A stretch of DNA of 64,000 nucleotides from Zoroaster sp. YZ-2022 (taxonomy: Eukaryota > Echinodermata > Asteroidea > Forcipulatida > Zoroasteridae), in the NCBI GenBank assembly GCA_029582265.1, contig CM055837.1:14960777-15024776 (forward strand), given 5' to 3'. The notes beneath the pieces were generated by a model, which was not told the DNA's origin, searched no databases, and saw only the letters and a list, made by a program, of their open reading frames with translations. Positions 49,986-61,200 of the stretch are shown one piece after another. Position 1 is the first letter of the stretch. The number at the start of each line of letters is the position of its first letter. The position numbers and the translations under genes were made by a program.

Positions 49986-52827
49986 CTGAGAAAAATAACA
50001 AAATTCAACATATTAAAGACTAATGTAAGCATCAATACATAGAGAAGTTTAAAAGAGAGTGTCATCTTATAGTTTTATAACTTGCATACACATCACATGC
50101 TTTCAACTAGTTTTATTTGTTCCTAGCTCCAAAACGTGTTCTATTGGACGTCTAATAGGATATTTTGTGGTAGAGTGGTCTAGTGTACCGGACTCAAGTT
50201 CTGGTGGTTGAATCATCGGATTGTGGGTTCGAATCCTAGCCATGCCAGTTGCGGCTCTTAACCATTATATTAAAACTAATATTGAGGTTTCTTTAATTTG
50301 TTGTAAAAGAAAAAATATATAATTGAGAAAAATCTGAATGGAACCATTTCACTCGGCTTTGCTTCATGAAAGTGATCAGTTCAGACCTCGGGATATAATT
50401 CTTCCCATCGAAATTACTCTGAGGCACTCAATATCCTGTTGCTAAGTGTGACGTTATTTCAACATAAGCCACGCCTCCTTCAGATAGAGTGGCTTTAAAA
50501 TATATATATAATAATGCACATATCCTAGCAACTAGAATCAATACGCTGGAAAAAGTGAAAAGAAACATCTAAATAGCTCTAAACAATTCAGTAATAAGCT
50601 GTTTCTTGAAGGGTGGAAGTGGATTGGAGGATTTGGATGGGAAAGTTGTTATACTTGATTTATGTTTTGCAAATGATTGGAATTTTACTAATGGCTACCA
50701 TTTCAGCAACAGAATCATTAAAATTGGGGGGAAAATAATAAATAAATGTTTTTAGCCTACGTAATTGGGCAGTAAATTGTTTTTTGCCTTGGAGCCACAA
50801 GTTGAACAACAAGTGCATGTGCTGTTAATACACGCACATACATGTATGATGCATCCACTTATGAAAAGGATAAGATGGAATGATAGAAACAAATTAATAC
50901 TGTGGTTTTACCTCTGTATCTGGGCGCCATCTCTCTGCTGATTTAGCATCTTTCAGTTTGTCCCACACTATATTCAATCAGATAAGACACAAGGCTTACA
51001 TTATTTTTCTTATAACAACCTTGGGATTATTATCATATCAAGCCACCTGTACAACACTGGTAATCCCCCAAATAATATTGATCAAAGTTTTACCTAAAAC
51101 TTACTTGGTGAAATGTTGATAGTGTCAAACATCCCTTGATGTCTGGGATGCTACCAGGCTAAATAAAATTAAATTATTTCCTCTTTTTTTCCCCTTACAA
51201 CATTTCGATTTTAACATCATAGCTTGGGGTGTAATCCCTAGCTACATGGCATGTATGTTTGTTTTTCATAGATTCTGACAATTTGGAGCTCGCAGGTTCA
51301 GGTCTTGCTTCAGTCAATTTCAATTTGTTCACTCCAAAATGTGGAAACTTACTTGGTGTCAAGCTGATGATAGTATCAATCTCCCTAGAAACTGTTTTGT
51401 CTGAGGTGCTGTTATACGTTAAATAAACGTGAAATAATTTCCATTTCAAATTGATGAATGAGTATTCTTTCCTATGTTAGAATGAATACGACAAATCAGA
51501 ATGCATTTTCAATGTTTTCATCTGACACTTAATGTACATCTTGATCAAAGAGAGCAATCATACTCATAAACAAAGTTTTGCCAACAAAACCAATGAATGT
51601 TGAACCTCCCTGTTAAAATAAAATATAATGGATATTAAAGGGTTTATGAAACTTGAAAATATCATGGTTGGTTTGTGCAAAAAAGTTTAAATTCCTTGTC
51701 TTTTCTGAATTTTGTATGGTCATGTTAACCGAGTATTTGGTTACCTGTCAGTAAATCTTAAGAGGTAACAACTTTTTTTTCTTCATTTTTTTGGGGGGAG
51801 GGGGGGGAGTGGCAAGGGTCGAGATATTAATTTTGTGCACTTAGTGCTGTTGTGACACTGTATTCCTGTTACGATCCCATGAAATAGCGCCCTCATGTAT
51901 AAGGACAAACATGGACATTTAAACCAATTTAAACAATTCATTCAATCTTCACTTTCAAAAATTGACTCCAAATTCCCAGAAACATGGATATTTGGTAATC
52001 ATAACTGCATTTTATAGGTCCTTTAAACCCTAACCCCCTACAGGTATTTCACAGACACTCTGCTGAATGCAACAAAATGCAACAACAGAAAAGTGTGCAG
52101 ACTGCTTAATGCAACAAGATCCACCAGCTAGAACAATGGTTCTTCTGTTCTCTGCTGAGGGCAACAAGATGCAACGACTTCTTACTTTTGTTGCATACTG
52201 TTGCAATGAGAATGGTTAGGGTGAAATGTATTGCTGCATCATTACTATTGTGACATTCCCTTGGATTTTTTTTAAAGAAGACTGACCATCTTTGCTATAA
52301 ACTTACGTGATAGAGCATCTTCAATGAGTGTGACGTTAGCAAAGTGAGCAGTGTTGGGTATACCAAGGCAACGCATCCCATGTGCATGACGCCATTCCTG
52401 TTAACATATAAGAATTAAACATATAATTGAGGAAAGTATTGAATGACAGGATTTCAGAAATGTATTGATGATGTTTAACAAGTAATTTCCGAAATATTGA
52501 GTTTTCATTTGCGCAATGATAATTTCACAGTTGTCAGAAGCTTGGTTTAACAAAAAGTGAAGTGTTTATGATTACCAGACATGAATTTCGCACTGTAAAA
52601 AGGAATGTGCTAATGGCCGAAGAAAACCTAATTTTTTCAGATAGAGAAACCTCAGCAAGATGTAAACAAAAAATAGGAAAAGATATGATATTTGGAAGGA
52701 GGTGACTCAACAGATGGGATCCAGTTGGAAGAATTTCCAATTTGTAAATAAAATGAATAAATTTAATTAAGTTATGGATGTACAGCAATATCACTATACA
52801 TTTGCAGACCACAAAATGGAGCCATGA

Positions 52828-52864
<37 letters not shown>

Positions 52865-55800
52865 TGGACTTATATAGCACACGTATCCACCAAACTGGTG
52901 CTCAAGGCGCATTATATTATTACCCCTGCTCATCGGGCTCATAAATCATTCCTGAAACCATCTCAGCTCCCTGCGGAGTATAAAGCTCAATTGCTGCCTT
53001 TTCAGCGCATATGGGCTAATCAAACACAACAACCAACTCTGCCCTCACAGGTACCCATTTTACCCCTGGGTGGAGAGAAGCAATTATGGTAAAGTGTTTT
53101 GCTCAAGGACACAAGCACCCTGGTCGCGGTTGGGATTCGAATCCACATTCTGACGACTCAGCCATCAGAACACAAATCTGATGCACTAAACCGCTCGACC
53201 ATGGCACTCCACAATGCCCCAAACTAGAGTGTAACTTGTATTTTCAGCACTAGAGAGCTAGGAACAGCGCCAATTCCATATACCTGTTAAGCACACAAAT
53301 TTGCTAAGCACAGAAAAGTTATGCTTAGGAAAAACTGGTTACCAGCCAATTTGACACGTTGCTTCTGGCAGCTTCTCAGCTAACTTATACTTAGCAGGTG
53401 AATTTGCTATAAAGGAATATTTTTCTACTTAGCAGCTCTGTGAAATTGGGGATGATAGCAGATACTTACAGCAAAGTGTCTCTGGAATGCTTTAGGTCCT
53501 CTGTATGTCTGATTACCACATATCTCACAGGCATATGTAATGTTCAAACCATGTAGTTTGTATAACCAGTACGGTATCGGCTGAAAAAGGAAAAGTTGGC
53601 ACATTTAATAGTTTACAGGAATTTTGGCCCAATGACTGGGGGAAATAATGTTAATATCCATTGAGACATTATGTGAAATGTGCTAAATAATCATTAAATA
53701 ATATTATTTATTACTAATATTATTCAAATGCTACTTGTGCAAGTTCACTAAAGTCATTTCCAAAACAGCTATGATGAGGGTTACAATAAAGAAAGAAAAA
53801 CAGGCAAAGGTTATGCTTTTATCAATTGTTTGATAATCCAAAACAATTTGATAATCCAATGATCGATTTTTGATAATCCAATAATTGATTTTTTAAAATT
53901 AAATCCTAATGATAAATTTTTGATAACTCAATGATTGATATTTGATAATCTAATAATTGATTTTTGATAATCCAATGATCACAAAATGATTTCACACGGT
54001 CTATAGACAACGCCTTGAGCGACTATATAAAATGTCATTAATATTATTCCCGACAACAGAAGCTTTTCTCCACAAGAACTAAATAAATGACCTATGACAC
54101 TGATGCTCTTTATGATAGATAATGGTCGTATGTGCCAATTAAAGTATAATATTGATATCAACAGAGTAGTGATGTTGACTTCTGACCTTGCCATCCCAAC
54201 CTAGAGGAAGGTTTTTTGGGTTGTATATGACCTCATTGTCATCGTCATCACTGTCACTGTCACTGTATTGTTCCTCTTCGTCATCTTCACGTTCTGCATC
54301 TGTACGTGCTTGTTTACGCTGGATATTCTCACGTGTGGCCAACCTTTGCTCCTGTAAATCAGGAAAAGAATGATTAAAAATTATGGTTTAAAGTGGGTGT
54401 GTACATTGACCGGAGTTTTGAGATTGAAATGGTTCCAAACATCTTAGTTATTTCATCTGACGTGTGGTAATTTTCAAGAAACTGAAAAAATAAATAAAAT
54501 AATCGCACCTGGGTCAGCCTCAACTAACCTGCTTATGAAGCAGGTCACTTTAGGCTGCCGCAATGCCCTTCAAAAACTTTCTGAATGGCTGCCATCTTTG
54601 TTTTCAATGCAGCAATTTTGTAACATTTTCACCCTTTAAACAATGAGTTTGTGAGTAGAGACTGTTCTTGTAATGGAAGATGTGTTGGTTCATACCAACC
54701 TGATCAGAAATACGATAAGTAGTTCCCTTTTTACCCAGAAATAATTATTTTCCCGATCGTCTCTTTGTACAAAACGTGTGACCTTTGACATTTCTCCTGA
54801 ACTTAACGACCACAAGAGGGTGAATGCTTATTCGATTAGCTTCTGCTGAGGGCCCACTCGTGTGACCTACTCCGGTAACCTCATTGAAGCTACTCAAACA
54901 GACCTATAATCAGGGATTTTATTTGACAAAAATAAAAAATCCTGAATAATGGGCCTGGGTCTCCATTTGGTCTAGAGGACAAAGCCCCCTGAAATTTTGG
55001 ATGATTTACAGACTATCCACATCCCCACAAAAAAATAGACATTTGGACACAATAAAGCAGGGATGCCAGTAACTTTTTGCTCCAGAGCCGGAAAACAATT
55101 CCTGCAAAGCGCAAACGTTCATATCCCTCGTTGTCTTTTGATTCAAGCCAACGCCAATTGAAACTGTTCTTCACACTAGCATCGATTTTTTCAGATCCAC
55201 ACCTCTTCCGACCTCCATTATGGTAGCCAAGTTGAGTAAAATCAGTAAAAAAATTCAGAAAATGAGGGCTGCGAAACGCAATCTTTATGATCACCGTTTC
55301 CAATATGGCAGAGCAATGCACTTGTCTTAGTTCAAGACGTTGCTCGTTATCTCGCTACTATCGACTGCCCTCTTGTCGGTGAAATGTCTCAGTGTATTAC
55401 GCGATGGCATAAAAAAGAAAAGGTAAGATTGGCTTGATAACCAAGACTAACTGAGTGCACCCTGTAAAGGTGATTTTTTCCCGGCCGGACGAAAAACGGA
55501 GCGCCGGATTTCTTTGGGAAAAATATGAAAGTTGGAATTCCGGCAATAGCCAGAAAATTGGCATCCCTGAATAAAGGCTACTTCTTTCTTTCTTTGGTGG
55601 CTACTTCCCTTCTTTCAATAAACTTTTGAGACAAAGGGAGATTTATAAAGAAAATCATAAAATCATGAAAAATCCTGCAAAATCACGGACCTGTATAATA
55701 AACTTACCCCTAGAAGCTCAGCAAAAAAGTAAACTTGTGCCTCTAGGAATGCCATATCCTTCTGTTTGCCAATATTATCTCTATTAGTACAAATTAGAAA

Positions 55801-57990
55801 GGTAAGTACTGTTATTGTAAAAATTCAAAGTAACTATTAGGTTTGGTTTCTTTCCTTTGCTTCACAGCAAATGCCATATGTCTGTCCAGTAAAAAGCATT
55901 ATAATAATATTCATTCATGTATTTCCTTTACAACACGTAAAAATTGTGTAAAGCAATTATTATTGCTGAACTGTTCATGTACATGTACTTATTGCTGTCA
56001 GGATAAATAAATTTGTCCAAATCAAAAAATTAATCATATGGTTCTTGAATCTTTTAATTTTGTACCAACATTAACACATACTAGTTCATACACGCAATAG
56101 TTATGTATAACGGTCACACAAAAATGCAACTTTCAACTTTTTATGCATAAATATAGATTTTTTCCATTGACCCTCCTATGCCCAGGCTGAAATTTGGCCC
56201 AGTAAGCACCGCACCCACAGACAGTCACTTGAGTATTTTTGGTTGCATTGCCAATTGTTCACACATGTGTATAAGAGTGCTGGAGATAGTGGCAAAGTCA
56301 AACACACTTGTGTATGTCTTACAAGTTATATGCAGAGTCACACAGAGCTGTGTATGTACTGCATAAGTTACAGTCGAGTGGTTTTGGTTTGACCTCCTAC
56401 CAGAGCCACATGTCCTTGCATTTATTTGAGTGCACTGCACAAAGTCAATGGGTTGGGAGTGACATACAAACTTTGAGTGTCTTTGATTGTTAAACCTATA
56501 GGAGGGTTAAGAGATCAAAGAACAAAGATTGGTAGAGTTTGCTGCATAAAATGCATGTTATTAGTAAAAGATTATACAGATGAACCCCATTACTGAGAAG
56601 CCTCTGACAATGCATAATCTGCATGTACTACATTGAACAATAGAGGGCGACATATTAAAACATTGTAGGTTTGTGAAATGATGAATGCTCTTGTGAGCTG
56701 ATAAAGGCTCACCAATGATAATGGATTTTGTGTGTACTGGCTATCCACTCTGTTCACATCATAGCCCTCTAGCAGGGAAATTGCAGCCAGTGTTTTGATA
56801 ATAGCCACTTTGATGTTAAAAGAACATGGTGTGTACTTTTTATGCATGAATGATATGGTTCTATGAGCGTGTGTGCTTCTACCAGCCAATCAACTGCAAA
56901 ATATGCCAAATGCAACGCCCTATTACTGCCCTATCAATCAACAGTGAACTAATGACATGTGTCCTCAACAGCTCATGCACAGTACAAATAGGCATAGTCA
57001 TCAATGGTAATTAAAGGATAATTAACCCTCCTACTACTACAAGGGTTAAAATCAGTCAAAATGTTGATATACTTGCCAAGGTATATCTAGTGCACTTAAA
57101 AGTCAAACACTGTCAAACCTTACGTGTAGTAAGTACATTTACAGGTCAAAATGAATCAACCATTTTTGACTGGTAAAAGCATTGTCTGGTATTGTTCAGG
57201 GTGGTCAAAATGACAGTAAAAACCAGTCAAAAATGCCCCTGTGTGCTTATTTGGGTCAACAGTCAAAACAGGCAGCTGACTGATTTTGACCTCTGTAGCA
57301 ACTTCCCACTAAAGTGCAGCTATAGTAGGAGGGTTAATGTCTGTATAAGTCTTTACTTTTTGCCTCCTTTCCCAGCTTTGCTCTTAGCGAACAAGCCAGC
57401 ATCAAGCTGGTCTAGGGGAACTCCCTTGGTACTGAAAAGACGTTGTGCTCTCTCCTCCAGAGTACCCCCACACTTCAGCCCTAAGGCCATCAGAGCAGAC
57501 TTCAGTCGATCGAGACCCAAAGACGCCAATTCCTAAGTCAAAAATTAATCAAACAAATCTTAGAAATACATAAAATATATTAAACAATTATGAGATTTCA
57601 GTTTAATAAAGAGGTACAATTTTCAGTTGGGAAAATATTTTACTAATTTTACTGTAATGAAACTCCACAAACAAAAAGATTTTAAGAGATGTTTGATAAC
57701 ATCAACTTTTGCACCAAATAACTTGTATGTAAAACTGTTATCAACAGTTTTTCAGAAAATCCTAAATTCAGATGGACTAATTTCTCAGGATGATTGATAC
57801 TCTTCAAAAAACTGTGATCATTTATATTTGTAGAAGAAAAATTCCTTTAATCTTTTGTAGCAAATTAATTATCCATGTACCACAAAGTCCCCTGGATTAA
57901 GAATAGCCAATATATACATACCTCCGGGGATGAGAATGCCGAGAGATCAAGATGAGCTCCAGCATGTGCCAATGCACTAGCCGCTTCTTT
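49908..57990 (-). CDS. SF3A3: SF3A3, splicing factor 3A subunit 3 (SF3a60), C-terminal 272 residues, partial gene
   Basis: Gene-level entry; exons follow. SF3A3 is the 60-kDa subunit of SF3a, part of the 17S U2 snRNP, acting in the nucleus in pre-spliceosome assembly. Eight exons on the minus strand join in phase to 819 nt, 272 codons plus stop; human SF3A3 is about 501 residues, so roughly the first 230 residues are missing. Domains seen: a SAP-like motif ([20 protein letters not shown]), a conserved FLEAQ helix, an acidic Asp/Glu/Ser stretch, then [19 protein letters not shown] sequence and a matrin-type C2H2 zinc finger with CEIC and H-x5-H, followed by the strongly conserved C-terminus ending DLKRQGLL. 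All exons are intact. The 5' exons must lie beyond the right edge, past the 68-bp satellite. A TATAAA hexamer on the minus strand at 49823-49828 is a possible variant polyadenylation signal. Confidence 0.95.
50166..50262 (+). mobile_element. SINE head fragment in SF3A3 last intron
   Basis: TGTGGTAGAGTGGTCTAGTG (A box), GGACTCAAGTTCTGGTGG and GTGGGTTCGAATCCTAGCC (B box) match the tRNA-like head of the SINE at 34970. The body is missing. Confidence 0.75.
50912..50967 (-). CDS. SF3A3: SF3A3 exon ([11 protein letters not shown])
   Basis: It completes a Leu codon and reads [18 protein letters not shown]; human has WAKLKLQKASERWQPDTE. Acceptor ATATAG, donor GTAAAA; 56 nt. Confidence 0.92.
51085..51450. 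repeat. Two copies of an AACTTACTTGGTG dispersed motif
   Basis: AAACTTACTTGGTGAAATGT at 51099 and GAAACTTACTTGGTGTCAAG at 51346, each followed by a GATGATAGTATCAA-like and an ATTATTTCC-like motif. Related pieces occur near 26126, 26738, 34222 and 45588. Confidence 0.6.
52307..52397 (-). CDS. SF3A3: SF3A3 exon (second half of the zinc finger)
   Basis: It reads [20 protein letters not shown] then [10 protein letters not shown], near-identical to human. The His of EWRH completes the H-x5-H pair across the intron. Acceptor TAACAG, donor GTAAGT. Confidence 0.95.
52828..53215 (-). mobile_element. tRNA-derived SINE, full length, minus strand
   Basis: Reading the minus strand: GGAGTGCCATGGTCGAGCGG (A box), ATGTGGATTCGAATCCCAAC (B box), GTGTCCTTGAGCAAAACACT, GTGAGGGCAGAGTTGGTTGT, GCGCCTTGAGCACCAGTTTG, then TGTGCTATATAAGTCCACAT and an (ATT)n tail (52828-52863 on the plus strand). 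Same family as 34970-35322. Confidence 0.92.
53470..53580 (-). CDS. SF3A3: SF3A3 exon (first half of the zinc finger)
   Basis: It reads [20 protein letters not shown] then [21 protein letters not shown] gives the two zinc-binding cysteines and the His of RHFA the first histidine. Acceptor TTTCAG, donor GTAAGT; 37 codons. Confidence 0.95.
53815..53985. repeat. Degenerate TTTTTGATAATCCAATGAT repeats
   Basis: About eight units of a 19-22 bp motif TTTGATAATCCAATAATTGA and variants in the SF3A3 intron between the acidic-linker exon and the zinc-finger exon. Confidence 0.85.
54187..54351 (-). CDS. SF3A3: SF3A3 exon (acidic linker and LPLGWDGK)
   Basis: It reads [20 protein letters not shown], then an acidic stretch rich in Asp, Glu and Ser, then [17 protein letters not shown]. 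Human has HENVQRKQARTGEEREEE and [17 protein letters not shown]. Acceptor TTACAG, donor GTCAGA; 55 codons. Confidence 0.95.
55051..55576. mobile_element. hAT-like non-autonomous element with CAGGGATGCCA ends
   Basis: AATAAAG at 55051-55057 and 55570-55576 flank inverted ends CAGGGATGCCAGT (55058) and TGGCATCCCTG (ending 55569). The direct repeat is 7 bp rather than the 8 bp expected for hAT. Inner sequence is GC-richer and includes CCGGCCGGACG and TCCGGC words. A 102-codon minus-strand frame inside has no recognised domain. Confidence 0.75.
55708..55780 (-). CDS. SF3A3: SF3A3 exon (FLEAQ region)
   Basis: It completes a split Lys and reads [20 protein letters not shown] then ELLG. Human has RNKDIAFLEAQIYEYVEILG. 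Acceptor AATAG, donor GTAAGT; 73 nt, in phase with both neighbours. Confidence 0.91.
56167..56510. mobile_element. piggyBac-like MITE
   Basis: TTGA|CCCTCCTATG at the left (one change from TTAA) and TATAGGAGGG|TTAA at the right, matching the ends of the element at 33862-34182. The interior has ACACATGTGT and CACACTTGTGTATG hairpin motifs. Confidence 0.7.
57022..57337 (+). mobile_element. piggyBac-like MITE flanked by TTAA
   Basis: TTAA|CCCTCCTACTACT and TATAGTAGGAGGG|TTAA. 316 bp, in the SF3A3 intron, ending 20 bp from the SAP-motif exon's donor side. It is the best-preserved member of the family seen also at 19735, 20058 and 34367. Confidence 0.85.
57357..57532 (-). CDS. SF3A3: SF3A3 exon with the SAP-like motif
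   Basis: It reads [37 protein letters not shown], then [20 protein letters not shown] and a split Lys. [20 protein letters not shown] and [17 protein letters not shown] are the human counterparts. Acceptor CTTAG, donor GTAAAG. The Lys/Gly-rich tail is lineage-specific. Confidence 0.94.
57922..57990 (-). CDS. SF3A3: SF3A3 exon (first one in the window)
   Basis: On the minus strand it reads [20 protein letters not shown] then SPE. Human has [19 protein letters not shown]. Acceptor TTGTAG, donor GTATGT; 23 codons in phase 0. Confidence 0.93.
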
Positions 57991-58296
57991 CTACAAGGAA
58001 GAAAAAATAACATAATATATCAGACATGAATATTACATGGAGACCTCTGTTGCCATGGTCTCTGCCTTGATGGCCCCTTAAAAATGTTCCCATAGACATT
58101 CCAATTTTCTAATGGAAGTGCATTTCACTCAGAAAAAGTGGCCTTGCCAAGAAAGAAATTCCAGGTATGTTGTATCTGTTATTGTCTTCTCTTATTGGAA
58201 AATCTTACATATTTTATATCGAGACACTGATTGTAATGACAAAATATAATTCAGTAAAACCTTTTTGGGAATGAACAAAGGAAATAGATTAGAGCA

Positions 58297-61200
58297 GGAT
58301 TTGAACCATACTATACTAGTACTCCATCAACTGAGCTATCTAGCCCTACATGTATGTTGGCAGTTATCCTGAACCATACTATACTAGTACTCTATCAACT
58401 GAGCTATCTAGCCCTACATGTATGTTGGCAGTTATCCTGAACCATACTATGCTAGTACTCTATCAACTGAGCTATCTAGCCCTACATGTATGTTGGCAGT
58501 TATCCTGAACCATACTATACTAGTACTCTATCAACTGAGCTATCTAGCCCTACATGTATGTTGGCAGTTATCCTGAACCATACTATACTAGTACTCCATC
58601 AACTGAGCTATCTAGCCCTACATGTATGTTGGCAGTTATCCTGAACCATACTATGCTAGTACTCTATCAACTGAGCTATCTAGCCCTACATGTATGTTGG
58701 CAGTTATCCTGAACCATACTATACTAGTACTCCATCAACTGAGCTATCTAGCCCTACATGTATGTTGGCAGTTATCCTGAACCATACTATACTAGTACTC
58801 CATCAACTGAGCTATCTAGCCCTACATGTATGTTGGCAGTTATCCTGAACCATACTATACTAGTACTCTATCAACTGAGCTATCTAGCCCTACATGTATG
58901 TTGGCAGTTATCCTGAACCATACTATGCTAGTACTCTATCAACTGAGCTATCTAGCCCTACATGTATGTTGGCAGTTATCCTGAACCATACTATACTAGT
59001 ACTCCATCAACTGAGCTATCTAGCCCTACATGTATGTTGGCAGTTATCCTGAACCATACTATACTAGTACTCCATCAACTGAGCTATCTAGCCCTACATG
59101 TATGTTGGCAGTTATCCTGAACCATACTATACTAGTACTCTATCAACTGAGCTATCTAGCCCTACATGTATGTTGGCAGTTATCCTGAACCATACTATGC
59201 TAGTACTCTATCAACTGAGCTATCTAGCCCTACATGTATGTTGGCAGTTATCCTGAACCATACTATACTAGTACTCTATCAACTGAGCTATCTAGCCCTA
59301 CATGTATGTTGGCAGTTATCCTGAACCATACTATACTAGTACTCCATCAACTGAGCTATCTAGCCCTACATGTATGTTGGCAGTTATCCTGAACCATACT
59401 ATGCTAGTACTCTATCAACTGAGCTATCTAGCCCTACATGTATGTTGGCAGTTATCCTGAACCATACTATACTAGTACTCCATCAACTGAGCTATCTAGC
59501 CCTACATGTATGTTGGCAGTTATCCTGAACCATACTATACTAGTACTCCATCAACTGAGCTATCTAGCCCTACATGTATGTTGGCAGTTATCCTGAACCA
59601 TACTATACTAGTACTCTATCAACTGAGCTATCTAGCCCTACATGTTGGCAGTTATCCTGAACCATACTATACTAGTACTCCATCAACTGAGCTATCTAGC
59701 CCTACATGTATGTTGGCAGTTATCCTGAACCATACTATGCTAGTACTCTATCAACTGAGCTATCTAGCCCTACATGTATGTTGGCAGTTATCCTGAACCA
59801 TACTATACTAGTACTCCATCAACTGAGCTATCTAGCCCTACATGTATGTTGGCAGTTATCCTGAACCATACTATACTAGTACTCCATCAACTGAGCTATC
59901 TAGCCCTACATGTATGTTGGCAGTTATCCTGAACCATACTATACTAGTACTCCATCAACTGAGCTATCTAGCCCAACATGTATGTTGGCAGTTATCCTGA
60001 ACCATACTATACTAGTACTCTATCAACTGAGCTATCTAGCCCTACATGTATGTTGGCAGTTATCCTGAACCATACTATACTAGTACTCCATCAACTGAGC
60101 TATCTAGCCCTACATGTATGTTGGCAGTTATCCTGAACCATACTATACTAGTACTCTATCAACTGAGCTATCTAGCCCTACATGTATGTTGGCAGTTATC
60201 CTGAACCATACTATACTAGTACTCTATCAACTGAGCTATCTAGCCCTACATGTATGTTGGCAGTTATCCTGAACCATACTATACTAGTACTCCATCAACT
60301 GAGCTATCTAGCCCTACATGTATGTTGGCAGTTATCCTGAACCATACTATGCTAGTACTCTATCAACTGAGCTATCTAGCCCTACATGTATGTTGGCAGT
60401 TATCCTGAACCATACTATACTAGTACTCTATCAACTGAGCTATCTAGCCCTACATGTATGTTGGCAGTTATCCTGAACCATACTATACTAGTACTCCATC
60501 AACTGAGCTATCTAGCCCTACATGTATGTTGGCAGTTATCCTGAACCATACTATACTAGTACTCCATCAACTGAGCTATCTAGCCCAACATGTATGTTGG
60601 CAGTTATCCTGAACCATACTATACTAGTACTCCATCAACTGAGCTATCTAGCCTCACATGTATGTTGGCAGTTATCCTGAACCATACTATACTAGTACTC
60701 TATCAACTGAGCTATCTAGCCCAACATGTATGTTGGCAGTTATCCTGAACCATACTATACTAGTACTCCATCAACTGAGCTATCTAGCCCTACATGTATG
60801 TTGGCAGTTATCCTGAACCATACTATACTAGTACTCCATCAACTGAGCTATCTAGCCCAACATGTATGTTGGCAGTTATCCTGAACCATACTATACTAGT
60901 ACTCCATCAACTGAGCTATCTAGCCCTACATGTATGTTGGCAGTTATCCTGAACCATACTATACTAGTACTCCATCAACTGAGCTATCTAGCCCTACATG
61001 TATGTTGGCAGTTATCCTGAACCATACTATACTAGTACTCTATCAACTGAGCTATCTAGCCCAACATGTATGTTGGCAGTTATCCTGAACCATACTATAC
61101 TAGTACTCCATCAACTGAGCTATCTAGCCCTACATGTATGTTGGCAGTTATCCTGAACCATACTATACTAGTACTCCATCAACTGAGCTATCTAGCCCAA

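Noticed and set aside
52828..53092. 104-codon plus-strand frame
   Set aside because: It runs through the (AAT)n tract and the SINE in reverse, so it is not a gene.
55013..55321. 102-codon minus-strand frame as a gene
   Set aside because: It lies inside the hAT-like element at 55058-55569, has no recognised domain, and sits in an SF3A3 intron on the same strand without splice logic.
57192..57536. 114-codon plus-strand frame
   Set aside because: It is antisense to the SAP-motif exon of SF3A3, whose minus-strand reading is conserved.
59506..59796. 96-codon open frame
   Set aside because: It is a read-through of the 68-bp satellite; the unit length is not a multiple of 3 and the frame exists only because of one 4-bp deletion near 59640.
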